Shown piece by piece: positions 18,237 to 28,265 of a DNA stretch of 64,000 bases (positions within the stretch are counted from its first letter, which is position 1; the number at the start of each line of letters is the position of its first letter). The translations under genes and the position numbers were made by a program. This DNA comes from Opitutia bacterium (GTDB lineage Bacteria; Verrucomicrobiota; Verrucomicrobiia; Opitutales; UBA953), in the NCBI GenBank assembly GCA_947378845.1, contig CANCLQ010000003.1:22381-86380 (forward strand). The letters are read 5' to 3'. The notes beneath the pieces are model-generated. The model saw nothing but the letters and a program-made list of their open reading frames with translations. It did no database searches and had not been told where the DNA came from.

Positions 18237-18712
18237 TTGTTGAATTCGCCACATTGGGCCCGTTGGGGAAAAAGATGCGTGCGCCTGGTACATGGGGTTC
18301 CGCCATGGGACTGCTATGGTGGTTTTTAGTTGTTCGACAAATTGCGACGCCCAAAGGATGGCAACAAGAGTTAGCCTTTGATTTATTGGTAGTACTGGCG
18401 GCAATTTTTATCTGCGGAGCCGCTGCGGCGATGTTGAAGAAGAAAGACCCGTCGGAAATCATCTTAGATGAATTCGTCGCGATGCCGCTGGTCTTTTTGT
18501 TTAATCAGCATCTCTTTCTTGGAGCAAAGTCTGGGTTCTTGATGGTGGTTCTCGGCTTTTTGCTCTTTCGCCTCTTCGATATTACAAAACCTTTTGGAAT
18601 CCGCTATCTGGAGGGTGCTCCCAGTGGTTTCGGTATTGTACTCGATGATGTTATGGCAGCATTCTACGCCAACCTTGCTTTACAAGGGATTGGCTTACTC
18701 TTGGTGGTTTAA
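18233..18712 (+). CDS. pgpA: Phosphatidylglycerophosphatase A
   Basis: The ATG at 18233 overlaps the pgsA stop by 4 bases, and the protein (159 residues) begins directly with the PgpA signature 'FATLGPLGKKMRAPGTWGS'. The acidic catalytic motif 'DPSEIILDEFVAMPLVFL' follows, with membrane segments and the C-terminal 'FGIVLDDVMAAFYANL'. PgpA dephosphorylates phosphatidylglycerophosphate to phosphatidylglycerol. The next gene, a TPR-glycosyltransferase, starts 17 bases later, so cotranscription is likely. Confidence 0.93.
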   Translation: MIVEFATLGPLGKKMRAPGTWGSAMGLLWWFLVVRQIATPKGWQQELAFDLLVVLAAIFICGAAAAMLKKKDPSEIILDEFVAMPLVFLFNQHLFLGAKSGFLMVVLGFLLFRLFDITKPFGIRYLEGAPSGFGIVLDDVMAAFYANLALQGIGLLLVV

Positions 18713-18729
18713 ATAAAATTTCATCTAAA

Positions 18730-21132
18730 ATGAATCCTTCTGACGCAACGATGATTGCTCAATTTGAGGCCGCCGTAGCCTTACATAATGCAGGTCAATT
18801 CGATCAGGCTAAAAACGCTTACGAATCAATAATCACCGCGTGTCCTAATCATGCTGAAGCGATGCACAATCTGGGACTACTGTTTGTTCAGCGCGGAATG
18901 TTTGCTGATGCAGTAATATGGATGAGGCGTGCCACGGAGACAAATCCCAATCAGCCGATTTATTTTTCAAACTACGGTAACGTTTTACAGGATTTAGGAA
19001 GATGGGCTGAGGCGGTGCCGCAGTATCAAAAAGCAATTACACTTGATCCTAATTACGCCGACCCAAGCTATAACTTGGGAAACGCACTCCAAAAAATTAA
19101 TCAGCATGAGGCGGCACTCGAAAATTATCGTCGCGCCATAGCAATAAACCCAATGTGGGCAGAGGCACATCTCAACTACGGTAATGCATATGACGCACTC
19201 GCCCGATACGAGGAAGCTTTGCAATGTTACGACAAAGTAATCGAGTGTAATCCCACTTACTCGGGTGGTTATATTAATCGATCAAATGTATTGGCGAAGC
19301 TAGGACGACATGCCGAAGCGCTCGCCGGATATGATCAGGCTACCAAGTTAGGTGGAGATGCGTACACCGCTTATATTAAAGCCGGAGAAATTTTATTAGA
19401 AAAGAATCAGTGCGACGCGGCCGTAGAAAAGTGCAATTTAGCAATAAAACTTAGACCCAGTGACCCGTCGGCTTATTTATTGTTAGGCAGAATTTATTTC
19501 TTTGTCCGTAATTTAGAAAATGCCGTTCAGTGCTTTCGCCGCGCCAGTGAACTTAAGCCAGATAGTGCCGACGCTTATAATGGACTTGGTTTAGCATACG
19601 TGAAGGCGGGGTATTTTAAGGATAGCCAAGCCTTCTTCCGTAAGGCCTTGGAAATTAACCCTCAGATGTATATCGCGCGGATAAATCTCGGAGACTCGTA
19701 TTTTGTTGAGGGCGACTTACAGTCCGCACTCGAAGCCTTCCAGGGTTTGGATTTCGGCATTCAGCCGTTAGGCTTAATGCAATTTTTTAAACAACAGTTA
19801 GGAGATTGGTCTACTTACGATATTGATAGGGATAATTTTATTAAACGCATTCGTGCGCCACGCGTGATGGGCATAACAGAGGACCCTTGGCATGTGCAGC
19901 GCATATCTGACTCGCCAAGTCTGGCAAAAGATGTGGCCCAAAACTTTTTTAATAACGCAACGAGAGCGATGCCGAAGGTCCCGCCCTTAGAAAAAAGAGC
20001 ACCAGGTAAAAAAATTAGAATAGGTTATTTTTCTCCAGATTTTCGTGATCACGCTGTCTCTCATTTAACTTTGCAATTATTGGAGTCACACTCGCGCGAT
20101 AAGTTTGAAACTTACGCATTCGCTTTTGGTTATTCAGCACCGACCGATACCTTAAGGCCGAAATTGGTTAAAGCATTCGATCACTTTATTGATATTAATC
20201 AAAAAAATGACTTAGAGGTAATTAATTTAGCACGTGAACTTAAAATTGATATCGCGATTGATTTAGCAGGAATTACCTCAGAGTCGCGCGTCGCAATTTT
20301 TGCGGGGCGGGCTGCACCTATCCAGGTCAACTACTTAGGTTTTACTGGAACACTTGGGTCGAGTTGCCACGATTACATTATAACTGATCCGGTGGTGGCT
20401 CCTGATGATTCGCTCGAACATTTTACTGAGAAGGTAGTACACATCCCGTGCGTTATGCCTTATGACTCACGCCATGATATAGAAGCCAAGATGCCTACTC
20501 GAGAGTCTGCTGGTCTGCCAGCAGAAGGATTTGTATTTTGCTCTTTTAATCAGTGTTTTAAAATAACGCCCGAGATTTTTGATTCCTGGATGCGTATCAT
20601 GCTTAAGGTCCCCAGGTCTTGTCTTTGGATTAACCAAGCTCGACCACAGGCGATGACTAATTACAAGAAAGAGGCTGAAGCTCGCGGAGTAAGTCCGGAC
20701 AGGATCATTTTTGCACCCAGGGTGACTGAGATGGAAGGTCACCTTGCTCGACTTAAATGTGCAGATCTATTTTTAGATACGTTTCCGTATAATGCTCACA
20801 CCTCTGCAATCGATGCACTGTGGGCCGGGGTTCCGCTGATTACGCGAATGGGGGGCACCTTTGCCAGTCGGATGGCTGGCAGTTTGGTTAAGTCGATTGG
20901 CTTAGGGGATTTAATTGTCCGGGACATCGAGGAATATGAAGCCTTGGCGGTGGATTTAGCTAATAACCCTGCAAAATTGTCGGCCATTAGACAGCGCTTA
21001 TCCCAAAATCGTTTAAGTCATCCACTGTTTAATTCGCAGCTCTACCTTCGTAGCTACGAGCAAGCACTTTCAATTATGCACGAGAGACATTACGAAGGGT
21101 TGCCCCCTGTGCATTTTAAAGTGATTGAATAA
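18730..21132 (+). CDS. TPR repeat protein with SPINDLY-type O-GlcNAc transferase domain (copy 1 of 3)
   Basis: The 800-residue protein has about nine tetratricopeptide repeats in residues 10-340 (for example 'ADPSYNLGNALQKINQHEAA') and a GT41-type glycosyltransferase C-terminal half. Catalytic-domain landmarks are 'GYFSPDFRDHAVSHL' near residue 434 with the conserved His, 'IDLAGITSESR', 'FCSFNQCFKITPEIFDSW' with the conserved Lys near 610, and 'DTFPYNAHTSAIDALWAG' near 685. GT41 enzymes transfer GlcNAc or another sugar from UDP to Ser/Thr of proteins, and the TPR coil selects substrates. The acceptor is unknown. It starts 17 bases after pgpA. The DNA is lower in G+C than its neighbours. Confidence 0.88.
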   Translation: MNPSDATMIAQFEAAVALHNAGQFDQAKNAYESIITACPNHAEAMHNLGLLFVQRGMFADAVIWMRRATETNPNQPIYFSNYGNVLQDLGRWAEAVPQYQKAITLDPNYADPSYNLGNALQKINQHEAALENYRRAIAINPMWAEAHLNYGNAYDALARYEEALQCYDKVIECNPTYSGGYINRSNVLAKLGRHAEALAGYDQATKLGGDAYTAYIKAGEILLEKNQCDAAVEKCNLAIKLRPSDPSAYLLLGRIYFFVRNLENAVQCFRRASELKPDSADAYNGLGLAYVKAGYFKDSQAFFRKALEINPQMYIARINLGDSYFVEGDLQSALEAFQGLDFGIQPLGLMQFFKQQLGDWSTYDIDRDNFIKRIRAPRVMGITEDPWHVQRISDSPSLAKDVAQNFFNNATRAMPKVPPLEKRAPGKKIRIGYFSPDFRDHAVSHLTLQLLESHSRDKFETYAFAFGYSAPTDTLRPKLVKAFDHFIDINQKNDLEVINLARELKIDIAIDLAGITSESRVAIFAGRAAPIQVNYLGFTGTLGSSCHDYIITDPVVAPDDSLEHFTEKVVHIPCVMPYDSRHDIEAKMPTRESAGLPAEGFVFCSFNQCFKITPEIFDSWMRIMLKVPRSCLWINQARPQAMTNYKKEAEARGVSPDRIIFAPRVTEMEGHLARLKCADLFLDTFPYNAHTSAIDALWAGVPLITRMGGTFASRMAGSLVKSIGLGDLIVRDIEEYEALAVDLANNPAKLSAIRQRLSQNRLSHPLFNSQLYLRSYEQALSIMHERHYEGLPPVHFKVIE

Positions 21133-21157
21133 CGGACGCAACGGCGTCGCCACGTTT

Positions 21158-23563
21158 ATGGACAACTTAGAATTAAATGATGAGGAAAAATTTCAGTCCG
21201 CGTTAAGGTTGCATGAAGCGGGGGAGTTGCGCCAAGCAAGGTCTCTTTACGAATTACTGCTCTTCTCTAATCCCGGAAGGCATGACGTCTTAGCTAATTT
21301 AGGTTTAATATGTGCGCAGCAGGGTGACCTCATCGAGGCGGAGAAATTTCTTCGGGGGGCCATTGCAATAGAACCTAAGGAAGCCTCTTACTTATCTAAT
21401 TACGCAAATATTTTACAGGATTTAAATAGATGTGATGATGCTGTCTCATTCTACCGAAAAGCAATCGCCTTGGATTTTAGTTATGCAGATGCCTACTATA
21501 ATTTAGGTAACGCGTTGCAGAAGTTAAAGCAATACGATCAAGCGATAAAAAGTTACACCGAAGCTATCAATCTCCGGCCTCAATGGACGGAGGCTTATAT
21601 TAACCGCGGGAATGTTTGCGGATTTTTAGGACGTTACGATGAAGCACACCTGGACTACACAAAGGCAATTGAAGCTAGCCCGCAATTTTCGGGAGGTTAC
21701 ATAAATCGTGCTAACTTGTTGGCAAAATTCTTAAACCAAAAGGATGCCGCAATTAGCGATTACGAAAGCGCCATAAAACTTGGAGCAGATTCATGCCAAA
21801 CCAATTTGATTATTGTGCAAATTTTGCAGAGCCAATCCCGCTTTAAGGAAGCGATTGAAAAGTGCCAATTCGTAATCAGCCTTAAGCCTGATAGGTCAGA
21901 CGCTTATTGCGTGATGGGCACTAACTATTTTCAGTTAAGAGATCTTAATCTGGCAATCTCTAGTCATCGCAAAGCGCTTGAATTAGATTCCGATAATGCA
22001 AACGCACACGATGGCTTAGGCCTCGCGCTATGGAAGGCGGGTTATCATAGCGACGCTCGAGTATGTTTCACTCGTGCATTAGAAATTAATCCGGGCTTAA
22101 ATGCTGCCAGGGTGAATATGGCTGATTCATTCCTGACGGAGGGCGACCTGCAGTCGGCGCTGATTCACTATTCATTACTTCCGGCGAAGATTCAGGCCCT
22201 TGGCCTGATTCAATTAATCAAGCATCAGTTGGTCGACTGGGAGGACTACGAAAAGGATAAAAAGCTTTTCTTGCGAAAAATTTCGCAGCCAGCGGAAGGG
22301 GAGTTTCGCGAAGACCCGTGGCATATGCAGCGCATTTCAGATTCAGCTGAATTAGCCAAGGCGGCGGCGGAAAATTATTTTAAAAACTATAATGACGTTC
22401 ACTTTAAATTAGATCCCTTAACTAAAAGAGAAAAAACAAAAAAAATTAAAGTCGCGTATTTTTCTCCCGACTTTCGCGAACACCCCGTTTCTCACTTGGC
22501 GCTAGAGTTTTTCGGCGCTCATACTAAGGATAAATTTGAGACGTACGCCTTCTCTTTTGGTAAGGCCACAACGAATGATGCAATGAGGCCAAGGCTAGTT
22601 GAGGCTTTTGATCACTTCATTGATATAAACCGGAAGAATGATGCGGACGTTGTTACTTTTGCGAGAGAACTGGGCATAGATATTGCGATTGATTTGGCGG
22701 GCATCACTTCGGAGTCTCGACCGCAGATTTTTCCTAACCGTGTTGCACCAATCCAGATTAACTATTTGGGGTTTGCGGGAACGCTAGGAACAAACTGCCA
22801 CGATTATATTATTGCCGATGAGGTTTTGATTCCAAAGCAAAACGAGAAATATTTTACAGAGAAGGTGGCGAGAATTCCTTGTATGATGCCATTCGACACA
22901 AAGAATCATCCGCATTTAAATTTACCAACACGAGAGGCCGCATGCCTTCCAGAAACGGGCTTCATCTTTTGCAGTTTTAATCAGTGCTTTAAGTTTAATC
23001 CCGAAATTTTTGATTCATGGATGCGGATTTTAAATAAAACACCAGGTTCGTTTCTTTGGCTTAGTTTACAGCGCGATGTCGCAATCAAAAACCTGAAAAA
23101 AGAAGCCGCTGCGCGCGGCGTTGATCCTGAGCGAATTATTTTTGCGCCTCGTGCAGTGGGAATTAATCTTCACCTCGCACGAATGCAGTGCGCAGATTTA
23201 TTTTTAGATACATTTCCATATAATGCTCATACCTCGGCAATGGATGCGTTGTGGGCGGGAGTTCCCTTGATTACGCGTGAGGGGGATTCGTTCGCTAGCC
23301 GGATGGGAGCGAGTTTGCTGACATCAATCGGGCTGACCGAGTTGATTGTAGAAACCCCAGAAGCCTACGAAAACCTGGCCATTCATTTGGCGCAAAACCC
23401 CGATAGGCTTTCTGCAATTAGGGCAAAGCTAAAAGAAAATCAAAGTACGCACCCGCTTTTCAATATGAGCACCTATGTCAAAAAGTTTGAGGAGGCGCTG
23501 ACTAGAATGTATGATGCGTATCATAGTGATTTGCCTCCGGAGTCATTCACGATTTCATTGTAA
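21158..23563 (+). CDS. TPR repeat protein with SPINDLY-type O-GlcNAc transferase domain (copy 2 of 3)
   Basis: I start at the ATG of MDNLELNDEEKFQSALRLHE, 25 bases after copy 1; a TTG start overlapping copy 1 is possible. The 801-residue protein parallels copy 1 closely: the same nine or so TPRs, then 'AYFSPDFREHPVSHLALEFF', 'AIDLAGITSESRPQIF', 'FCSFNQCFKFNPEIFDSW' and 'DTFPYNAHTSAMDALWAG'. Both copies also share 'EDPWHVQRISDS' or 'EDPWHMQRISDS' in the linker, so they are recent paralogs relative to copy 3. A protein O-glycosyltransferase role follows from the family. Substrate and sugar donor are not shown. Confidence 0.88.
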   Translation: MDNLELNDEEKFQSALRLHEAGELRQARSLYELLLFSNPGRHDVLANLGLICAQQGDLIEAEKFLRGAIAIEPKEASYLSNYANILQDLNRCDDAVSFYRKAIALDFSYADAYYNLGNALQKLKQYDQAIKSYTEAINLRPQWTEAYINRGNVCGFLGRYDEAHLDYTKAIEASPQFSGGYINRANLLAKFLNQKDAAISDYESAIKLGADSCQTNLIIVQILQSQSRFKEAIEKCQFVISLKPDRSDAYCVMGTNYFQLRDLNLAISSHRKALELDSDNANAHDGLGLALWKAGYHSDARVCFTRALEINPGLNAARVNMADSFLTEGDLQSALIHYSLLPAKIQALGLIQLIKHQLVDWEDYEKDKKLFLRKISQPAEGEFREDPWHMQRISDSAELAKAAAENYFKNYNDVHFKLDPLTKREKTKKIKVAYFSPDFREHPVSHLALEFFGAHTKDKFETYAFSFGKATTNDAMRPRLVEAFDHFIDINRKNDADVVTFARELGIDIAIDLAGITSESRPQIFPNRVAPIQINYLGFAGTLGTNCHDYIIADEVLIPKQNEKYFTEKVARIPCMMPFDTKNHPHLNLPTREAACLPETGFIFCSFNQCFKFNPEIFDSWMRILNKTPGSFLWLSLQRDVAIKNLKKEAAARGVDPERIIFAPRAVGINLHLARMQCADLFLDTFPYNAHTSAMDALWAGVPLITREGDSFASRMGASLLTSIGLTELIVETPEAYENLAIHLAQNPDRLSAIRAKLKENQSTHPLFNMSTYVKKFEEALTRMYDAYHSDLPPESFTISL

Positions 23564-23569
23564 AAACCT

Positions 23570-25669
23570 TTGGACCCCAAATTTAATAACCCCTCTTCTT
23601 TGGCTGCTGAATTTGAAGTAGCCCAGGGGTTACATCGAGATGGTCAATTAGACGCAGCAATTGAAAGCTTAGAAAAAATTCTAGATAATGACCCTAGTTT
23701 TGCTGACGCTATTCATCAACTCGGTTTGATATTTCGAGAGAAGGGCGATGCAGTTAAGGCCGAATTATTGATAAAGTCTGCTATCAATTTTAACTCCAAC
23801 GATGCGAGGTACCACTGCAACCTCGGCAATATTTTGCAGGATCAACAGCGACTGCAGGAAGCGGTAGGATTTTATAATACAGCGCTAAAACTAAAACCAG
23901 ATTTGCCAGAGGTTCACTTAAACCTAGGGCTACTTCAACAGAAGCAAGATAAACACCGCAGCGCCATCGAGAGCTTCTCGCGAGCCATCGCACTACGTGG
24001 CGACTGGTCATTGGCGTACCTAAATCGTGGTAACTCTTACGGTAGCCTTCGACGATTTAATCAGGCCGTATTAGATTATGACTGTGCTATAAAGATTAAT
24101 CCTTTCGAAGCACTGGCCTACGTTAATCGCGGGATAGTTTTATATCAGCAGAATAATTTTGAGCAAGGTAGGGAGAGTTTTAAAAAAGGTTTACAGCTCA
24201 ATCCAAATAACCCCGATGCGATACAGAGTTTTGCAACCTCTTTGGCGCGAGCGGGGGATGCGGTTGCCGCCGCAAATATTTATGCCTGGGGATACCAGTT
24301 GTATCCCCATATTAACTCCTTCCTGGGTAGTTTAATACACCAGAAATTAAAGATGGCTGATTGGAGTTCCTTAAATGAGTTAATGTTAGAACATAGCCGG
24401 CGGCTGCTAAATGATGAATCTGTTGCAGATCCATTTGGCTTCATGGGTTTTGCGAATTCGGAGCACGAGCTTATGGTTGGAACAAAGAGATATAGCGCTG
24501 AACGTTTTACGCAGTCGCAACGTTTGCCGAGATTTTGTAAGCCACACGCCAAAATCAAAGTCGGCTATTTAGGAGGAGAGTTCTGCTCACACGCCACCTC
24601 TTTTCTGCTCACGGGCGTAATTGAGTCATTCGATAAGAATCGATTTGAACTCTATGCATTCGACAGTGGGCGCGATGACCAGAGTGCAATTAGAAAAAGA
24701 ATGGAGAAAGCCTTCGATCATTTTACCTGCATAACAGAAATCTCCGATGGTGAAGCGGCAGACTTAATTAATAAATGTGAAATCGATATACTGATTGATT
24801 TAAATGGTTTCTTTGGGAATGCCCGCCAAGGAGTCTTGGCCTATAAGCCGAGCCCGATTCAAGTCAGTTATCTAGGTTGCCCGGGAACTATGGGTGCCGA
24901 CTATATGGATTATCTTATTGCTGATGCGACAGTCCTTCCGCCTGCCAGCGAGCAGTTCTACAGCGAAAAAATTGTTCGGCTCCCTGGTAGCTACCAGTGC
25001 AATGATGATAAGCGCGAAATTTCTCAAGCCATCGTAACTCGAGACAAATTCGGACTGCCTGAACAGGCGTTCGTTTTTTGCTGTTTTAATAATGTTTATA
25101 AAATTCTGCCCGATACATTCGACCGCTGGGTCCGTATTTTACTGCAGGTGAAGGGAAGTGTGCTCTGGTTGTTCGAAAGCCATCCGGTGGCAGTTGAAAA
25201 TTTAAGAAAGGAGGCGGCGGCTCGTGGCCTTGATCCTGGTCGACTCATTTTTGCAAAGCATCTTTCACTGCCTGAGCACCTTGCTCGTCATCGTCTCGCC
25301 GACTTATTTATCGATACATTGCCGTATAATGCGCACACAACAGCAAGCGATGCCTTGTGGGCGGGGCTACCCGTGCTGACGCTCGTCGGTAAGACTTTTC
25401 CGGGGCGAGTTGGGGCGAGTTTGCTAAAAGCGATTGATATGCCAGAATTGATTACAACGACGCCTGAGGAATATGAGGCCAAGGCGATTGATTTGGCGAC
25501 GCATCCCGAAAAGTTGGCGGCACTTAAGACCAAGTTGGCGAAGAACCGATTAACCACGCCGCTTTTTAATACCAAACTTTACACCAAGCATTTTGAAGCG
25601 GCGTTGACGGCAATGTATGAACGCTATCAGGCCGGCATGCCGCCTGATCATATTGAAATTAAAGAATAG
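23570..25669 (+). CDS. TPR repeat protein with SPINDLY-type O-GlcNAc transferase domain (copy 3 of 3, divergent)
   Basis: The only suitable start is TTG at 23570, 6 bases after copy 2 stops. It gives 699 residues, shorter than copies 1 and 2 because it has fewer TPRs (about seven, to residue 240). The catalytic half is closer to the classical GT41 pattern: 'IDLNGFFGNARQGVLAYKPS' and 'VSYLGCPGTMGADYMDYLIA', where the other two have DLAG and LGFTGTLG/LGFAGTLG. It has 'GGEFCSHATSFLL', keeping the first conserved His but replacing the second with Phe, and 'FNNVYKILPDTFDRW' with the Lys. 'DTLPYNAHTTASDALWAGLP' is intact. It is likely an active protein glycosyltransferase with a different acceptor. 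Confidence 0.87.
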   Translation: MDPKFNNPSSLAAEFEVAQGLHRDGQLDAAIESLEKILDNDPSFADAIHQLGLIFREKGDAVKAELLIKSAINFNSNDARYHCNLGNILQDQQRLQEAVGFYNTALKLKPDLPEVHLNLGLLQQKQDKHRSAIESFSRAIALRGDWSLAYLNRGNSYGSLRRFNQAVLDYDCAIKINPFEALAYVNRGIVLYQQNNFEQGRESFKKGLQLNPNNPDAIQSFATSLARAGDAVAAANIYAWGYQLYPHINSFLGSLIHQKLKMADWSSLNELMLEHSRRLLNDESVADPFGFMGFANSEHELMVGTKRYSAERFTQSQRLPRFCKPHAKIKVGYLGGEFCSHATSFLLTGVIESFDKNRFELYAFDSGRDDQSAIRKRMEKAFDHFTCITEISDGEAADLINKCEIDILIDLNGFFGNARQGVLAYKPSPIQVSYLGCPGTMGADYMDYLIADATVLPPASEQFYSEKIVRLPGSYQCNDDKREISQAIVTRDKFGLPEQAFVFCCFNNVYKILPDTFDRWVRILLQVKGSVLWLFESHPVAVENLRKEAAARGLDPGRLIFAKHLSLPEHLARHRLADLFIDTLPYNAHTTASDALWAGLPVLTLVGKTFPGRVGASLLKAIDMPELITTTPEEYEAKAIDLATHPEKLAALKTKLAKNRLTTPLFNTKLYTKHFEAALTAMYERYQAGMPPDHIEIKE

Positions 25670-25710
25670 TCGGAATTGCTAGTTGGGCTCGGCCCGTTCA
25701 TTTCAATGGT

Positions 25711-26529
25711 ATGTCGCTGCACTTTGCGCCCATGCCTTCAAGTGTGCTTCGCATTTCTGGCGAAGACGCCCAGGCGTACTTACAGGGTCAATGCACTGCG
25801 GATCTTCGCCAGGGCCCCGCGCATCATGCTCTTTGGCTTAATCGCAAGGGACGGGTGCTGGCTTACACTTTTATAATCGCGCAACCGAATGGCACATGGT
25901 TGCTGGCGTCGCCATCGATACCGGCGAATGAGCTTACTAAAATTATATCAGCGAATCTTATCGCCGATGACGTCAACATTGCCGATGAAACTTCGCAATG
26001 GCAGACCGGAGTGCTTTGGGGTGAAGGCTCACCCGATACTGATAAATTTATATTCGTACCAACCAACGGTTACGGTGTGAAGGCTTGGAATGTTTTAGTT
26101 CCAGTCGGCATCACGATTCCTTGGCCCAGTGCCTCTCCAGAGGCACTCGAGGATTTACGCATAAGACACGGCGTGCCGAATGTGCCTGTAGACTGCGGAG
26201 CTAATGAATTTCCACAGGAATGTGGATTGGATGCATGGGTAAGTTATACAAAAGGATGTTACCTTGGGCAGGAAGTTATGGCGCGAATACAATCAATGGG
26301 CTCATTGCGCCGGATATTGCGCTGTGTGCAATCAGTCGCAGGTGATTTAACTTCCGGTCAAGAACTACGATCCGCAGATAACGCAAAACTTTTAGGTACA
26401 ATAAAGTCTGCATCTGGAAACGTGGGCCTGGCATTGGTCTCCGTGGACCTAACAGAGGGCACTTCGTTGTTAGCGTCGAATGGAGAGGTCCAACTTGGTA
26501 AAGTTGCTCAATTAGGTTCGTTGGTCTAA
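25711..26529 (+). CDS. ygfZ: Folate-binding YgfZ/GcvT-like protein
   Basis: The family signature 'KGCYLGQEVMARIQSMG' (K-G-C-Y-x-G-Q-E) lies near residue 178, in a protein of 272 residues with the GcvT-like three-domain layout. YgfZ proteins bind tetrahydrofolate and help assemble or repair iron-sulfur clusters in enzymes such as MiaB. The start could be 25711 or the second Met at 25732, where similarity begins ('MPSSVLRISGEDAQAYLQGQ'). It follows the glycosyltransferase run by 41 bases and precedes the iron-sulfur class I fumarase. That is a plausible functional neighbour, but not evidence of a link. Confidence 0.88.
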   Translation: MSLHFAPMPSSVLRISGEDAQAYLQGQCTADLRQGPAHHALWLNRKGRVLAYTFIIAQPNGTWLLASPSIPANELTKIISANLIADDVNIADETSQWQTGVLWGEGSPDTDKFIFVPTNGYGVKAWNVLVPVGITIPWPSASPEALEDLRIRHGVPNVPVDCGANEFPQECGLDAWVSYTKGCYLGQEVMARIQSMGSLRRILRCVQSVAGDLTSGQELRSADNAKLLGTIKSASGNVGLALVSVDLTEGTSLLASNGEVQLGKVAQLGSLV

Positions 26530-26576
26530 TGATTTCCATTTGCGGGTTACGCTAAATTAAGTTACATCTGTTCTAG

Positions 26577-28220
26577 ATGTCTTCAGCATTTCACTATCAA
26601 GACCCCTTTCCCTTAGGGAAAGATCAGACTCAGTATCGCTTGCTGACGCGCGACTACGTCACCCTAAGTGAATTTGAAGGTAAGCCAGTCCTTAAAGTTG
26701 CCCCAGAGGGCTTAACGCTTTTAGCCAATCAAGCATTTCACGATATTAATTTTTATCTTCGTACTGAGCACCTTAGACAAGTTGCGGCGATTTTATCTGA
26801 TCCTGAAGCGAGCGATAACGATCGAACGGTTGCATTGGCGATGTTGCGTAATGCCGAAGTAGCGGCCAAAGGCGTTTTGCCATTTTGCCAAGACACGGGA
26901 ACGGCGGCGATTACGGCAAAGAAGGGCCAACAAGTCTGGACGAGTGGTGATGACGCCGAAGCGTTATCGTTAGGGGTCTACCAAGCTTACGCTCAGAATA
27001 ATTTACGCTATTCGCAATTAGCTCCGCATGATTTATACACTGAGAAAAATACTGGAACTAATCTACCTGCACAAATTGATATCGCTGCCACCGGTGGCGC
27101 GAAGTTCGAATTTTTATTCGTAGCGAAGGGTGGGGGTTCCGCAAATAAATGTTTATTATTCCAAGAGACTAAGGCGGTCTTAAACCCTAAGTCCCTGCCG
27201 GCGTTTCTAGTTGAGAAGATGAAGGGCTTAGGCACAGCCGCATGTCCGCCTTATCATTTAGCCATCGTCGTCGGTGGCACTTCTGCAGAGGCAACCATGA
27301 AGGCGGTCAAGTTGGCCTCGACTCACTATTATGACGAATTGCCGACCAAGGGTAATGAGCACGGCCAAGCTTTTCGTGATAAAGAGTTGGAAGCCATTTT
27401 ACTTAAAGAAGCACACCAGTTGGGAATTGGTGCGCAGTTTGGCGGTAAGTGGTTTGCGCTCGATGTACGCGTGATTCGTTTACCGCGGCACGGTGCATCA
27501 TGTCCAATTGGTATGGCAGTTTCCTGTTCAGCGGATCGCAATGCTAAGGCGAAAATCGATAAAGACGGAATTTGGATTGAGCAGTTGGAAATGAATCCAA
27601 GTCAGTTCATTCCTGAATCGAGCCGTAAGCACCAAGACGCTTCTAAGGTCGTGAAGGTAAATCTTAACCGACCCATGAAGGAGGTCTTGGCTGAACTTTC
27701 TAAATATCCTGTGACCACCCGACTGGCGCTCACGGGCACGTTGGTCGTGGCGCGTGACTTAGCTCACGCCAAATTGCGCGAGCGATTAGAGCGAGGCGAA
27801 GGGCTGCCAGATTATATCAAAAATTTCCCAGTCTATTATGCTGGTCCCGCGAAGACGCCTGTGGGCATGGCCTCGGGTTCGTTTGGTCCAACGACTGCAG
27901 GTCGCATGGATAGTTACGTTGAATTATTTCAGAAGCATGGCGGATCTTTAATTATGATCGCCAAGGGCAATCGCGGTCAGACGGTAACCGACTCCTGTAA
28001 GAAGCACGGCGGATTTTATCTCGGTTCGATTGGAGGCCCTGCAGCAATTTTAGCTCAAGAGAATATTAGGAAAGTTGATGTCATCGATTACGCTGAGTTG
28101 GGCATGGAGGCCGTATGGAAAATCGAAGTGGTTGATTTCCCTGCGTTTATTTTAGTGGACGATAAGGGCGTCGACTTCTTCCAGAACCTCCCGGCTGGCT
28201 GCGGTATCTGTTCTCCGTAA
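26577..28220 (+). CDS. Fumarate hydratase, class I (iron-sulfur)
   Basis: This 547-residue protein is a class I fumarase, which interconverts fumarate and malate in the TCA cycle with a [4Fe-4S] cluster. N-terminal catalytic domain blocks include '[18 protein letters not shown]' with the first cluster Cys near 103, '[12 protein letters not shown]' with the second, and '[18 protein letters not shown]' with the third. The C-terminal '[20 protein letters not shown]' and '[18 protein letters not shown]'-type segments belong to the fumarase C domain, ending in '[10 protein letters not shown]'. It is oxygen-sensitive in other bacteria. It is a single polypeptide (FumA/FumB type), not a split TtdA/TtdB pair. 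A pyrimidine-rich leader precedes the start. Confidence 0.95.
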   Translation: MSSAFHYQDPFPLGKDQTQYRLLTRDYVTLSEFEGKPVLKVAPEGLTLLANQAFHDINFYLRTEHLRQVAAILSDPEASDNDRTVALAMLRNAEVAAKGVLPFCQDTGTAAITAKKGQQVWTSGDDAEALSLGVYQAYAQNNLRYSQLAPHDLYTEKNTGTNLPAQIDIAATGGAKFEFLFVAKGGGSANKCLLFQETKAVLNPKSLPAFLVEKMKGLGTAACPPYHLAIVVGGTSAEATMKAVKLASTHYYDELPTKGNEHGQAFRDKELEAILLKEAHQLGIGAQFGGKWFALDVRVIRLPRHGASCPIGMAVSCSADRNAKAKIDKDGIWIEQLEMNPSQFIPESSRKHQDASKVVKVNLNRPMKEVLAELSKYPVTTRLALTGTLVVARDLAHAKLRERLERGEGLPDYIKNFPVYYAGPAKTPVGMASGSFGPTTAGRMDSYVELFQKHGGSLIMIAKGNRGQTVTDSCKKHGGFYLGSIGGPAAILAQENIRKVDVIDYAELGMEAVWKIEVVDFPAFILVDDKGVDFFQNLPAGCGICSP

Positions 28221-28230
28221 GCGGGATTTA

Positions 28231-28258
28231 TTGACAGTATTTAGCCGTAGGGCATTTC
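28231..28258 (+). promoter_or_regulatory. Possible promoter for the secreted esterase-glycosidase pair
   Basis: A perfect -35 hexamer TTGACA lies at 28231-28236 in the 45-base gap after the fumarase gene. The -10 at 16 bases spacing (28253-28258) is poor, so this rests on the -35 and its position 30 bases before the next start codon. Confidence 0.3.
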
Positions 28259-28265
28259 TTAATAA

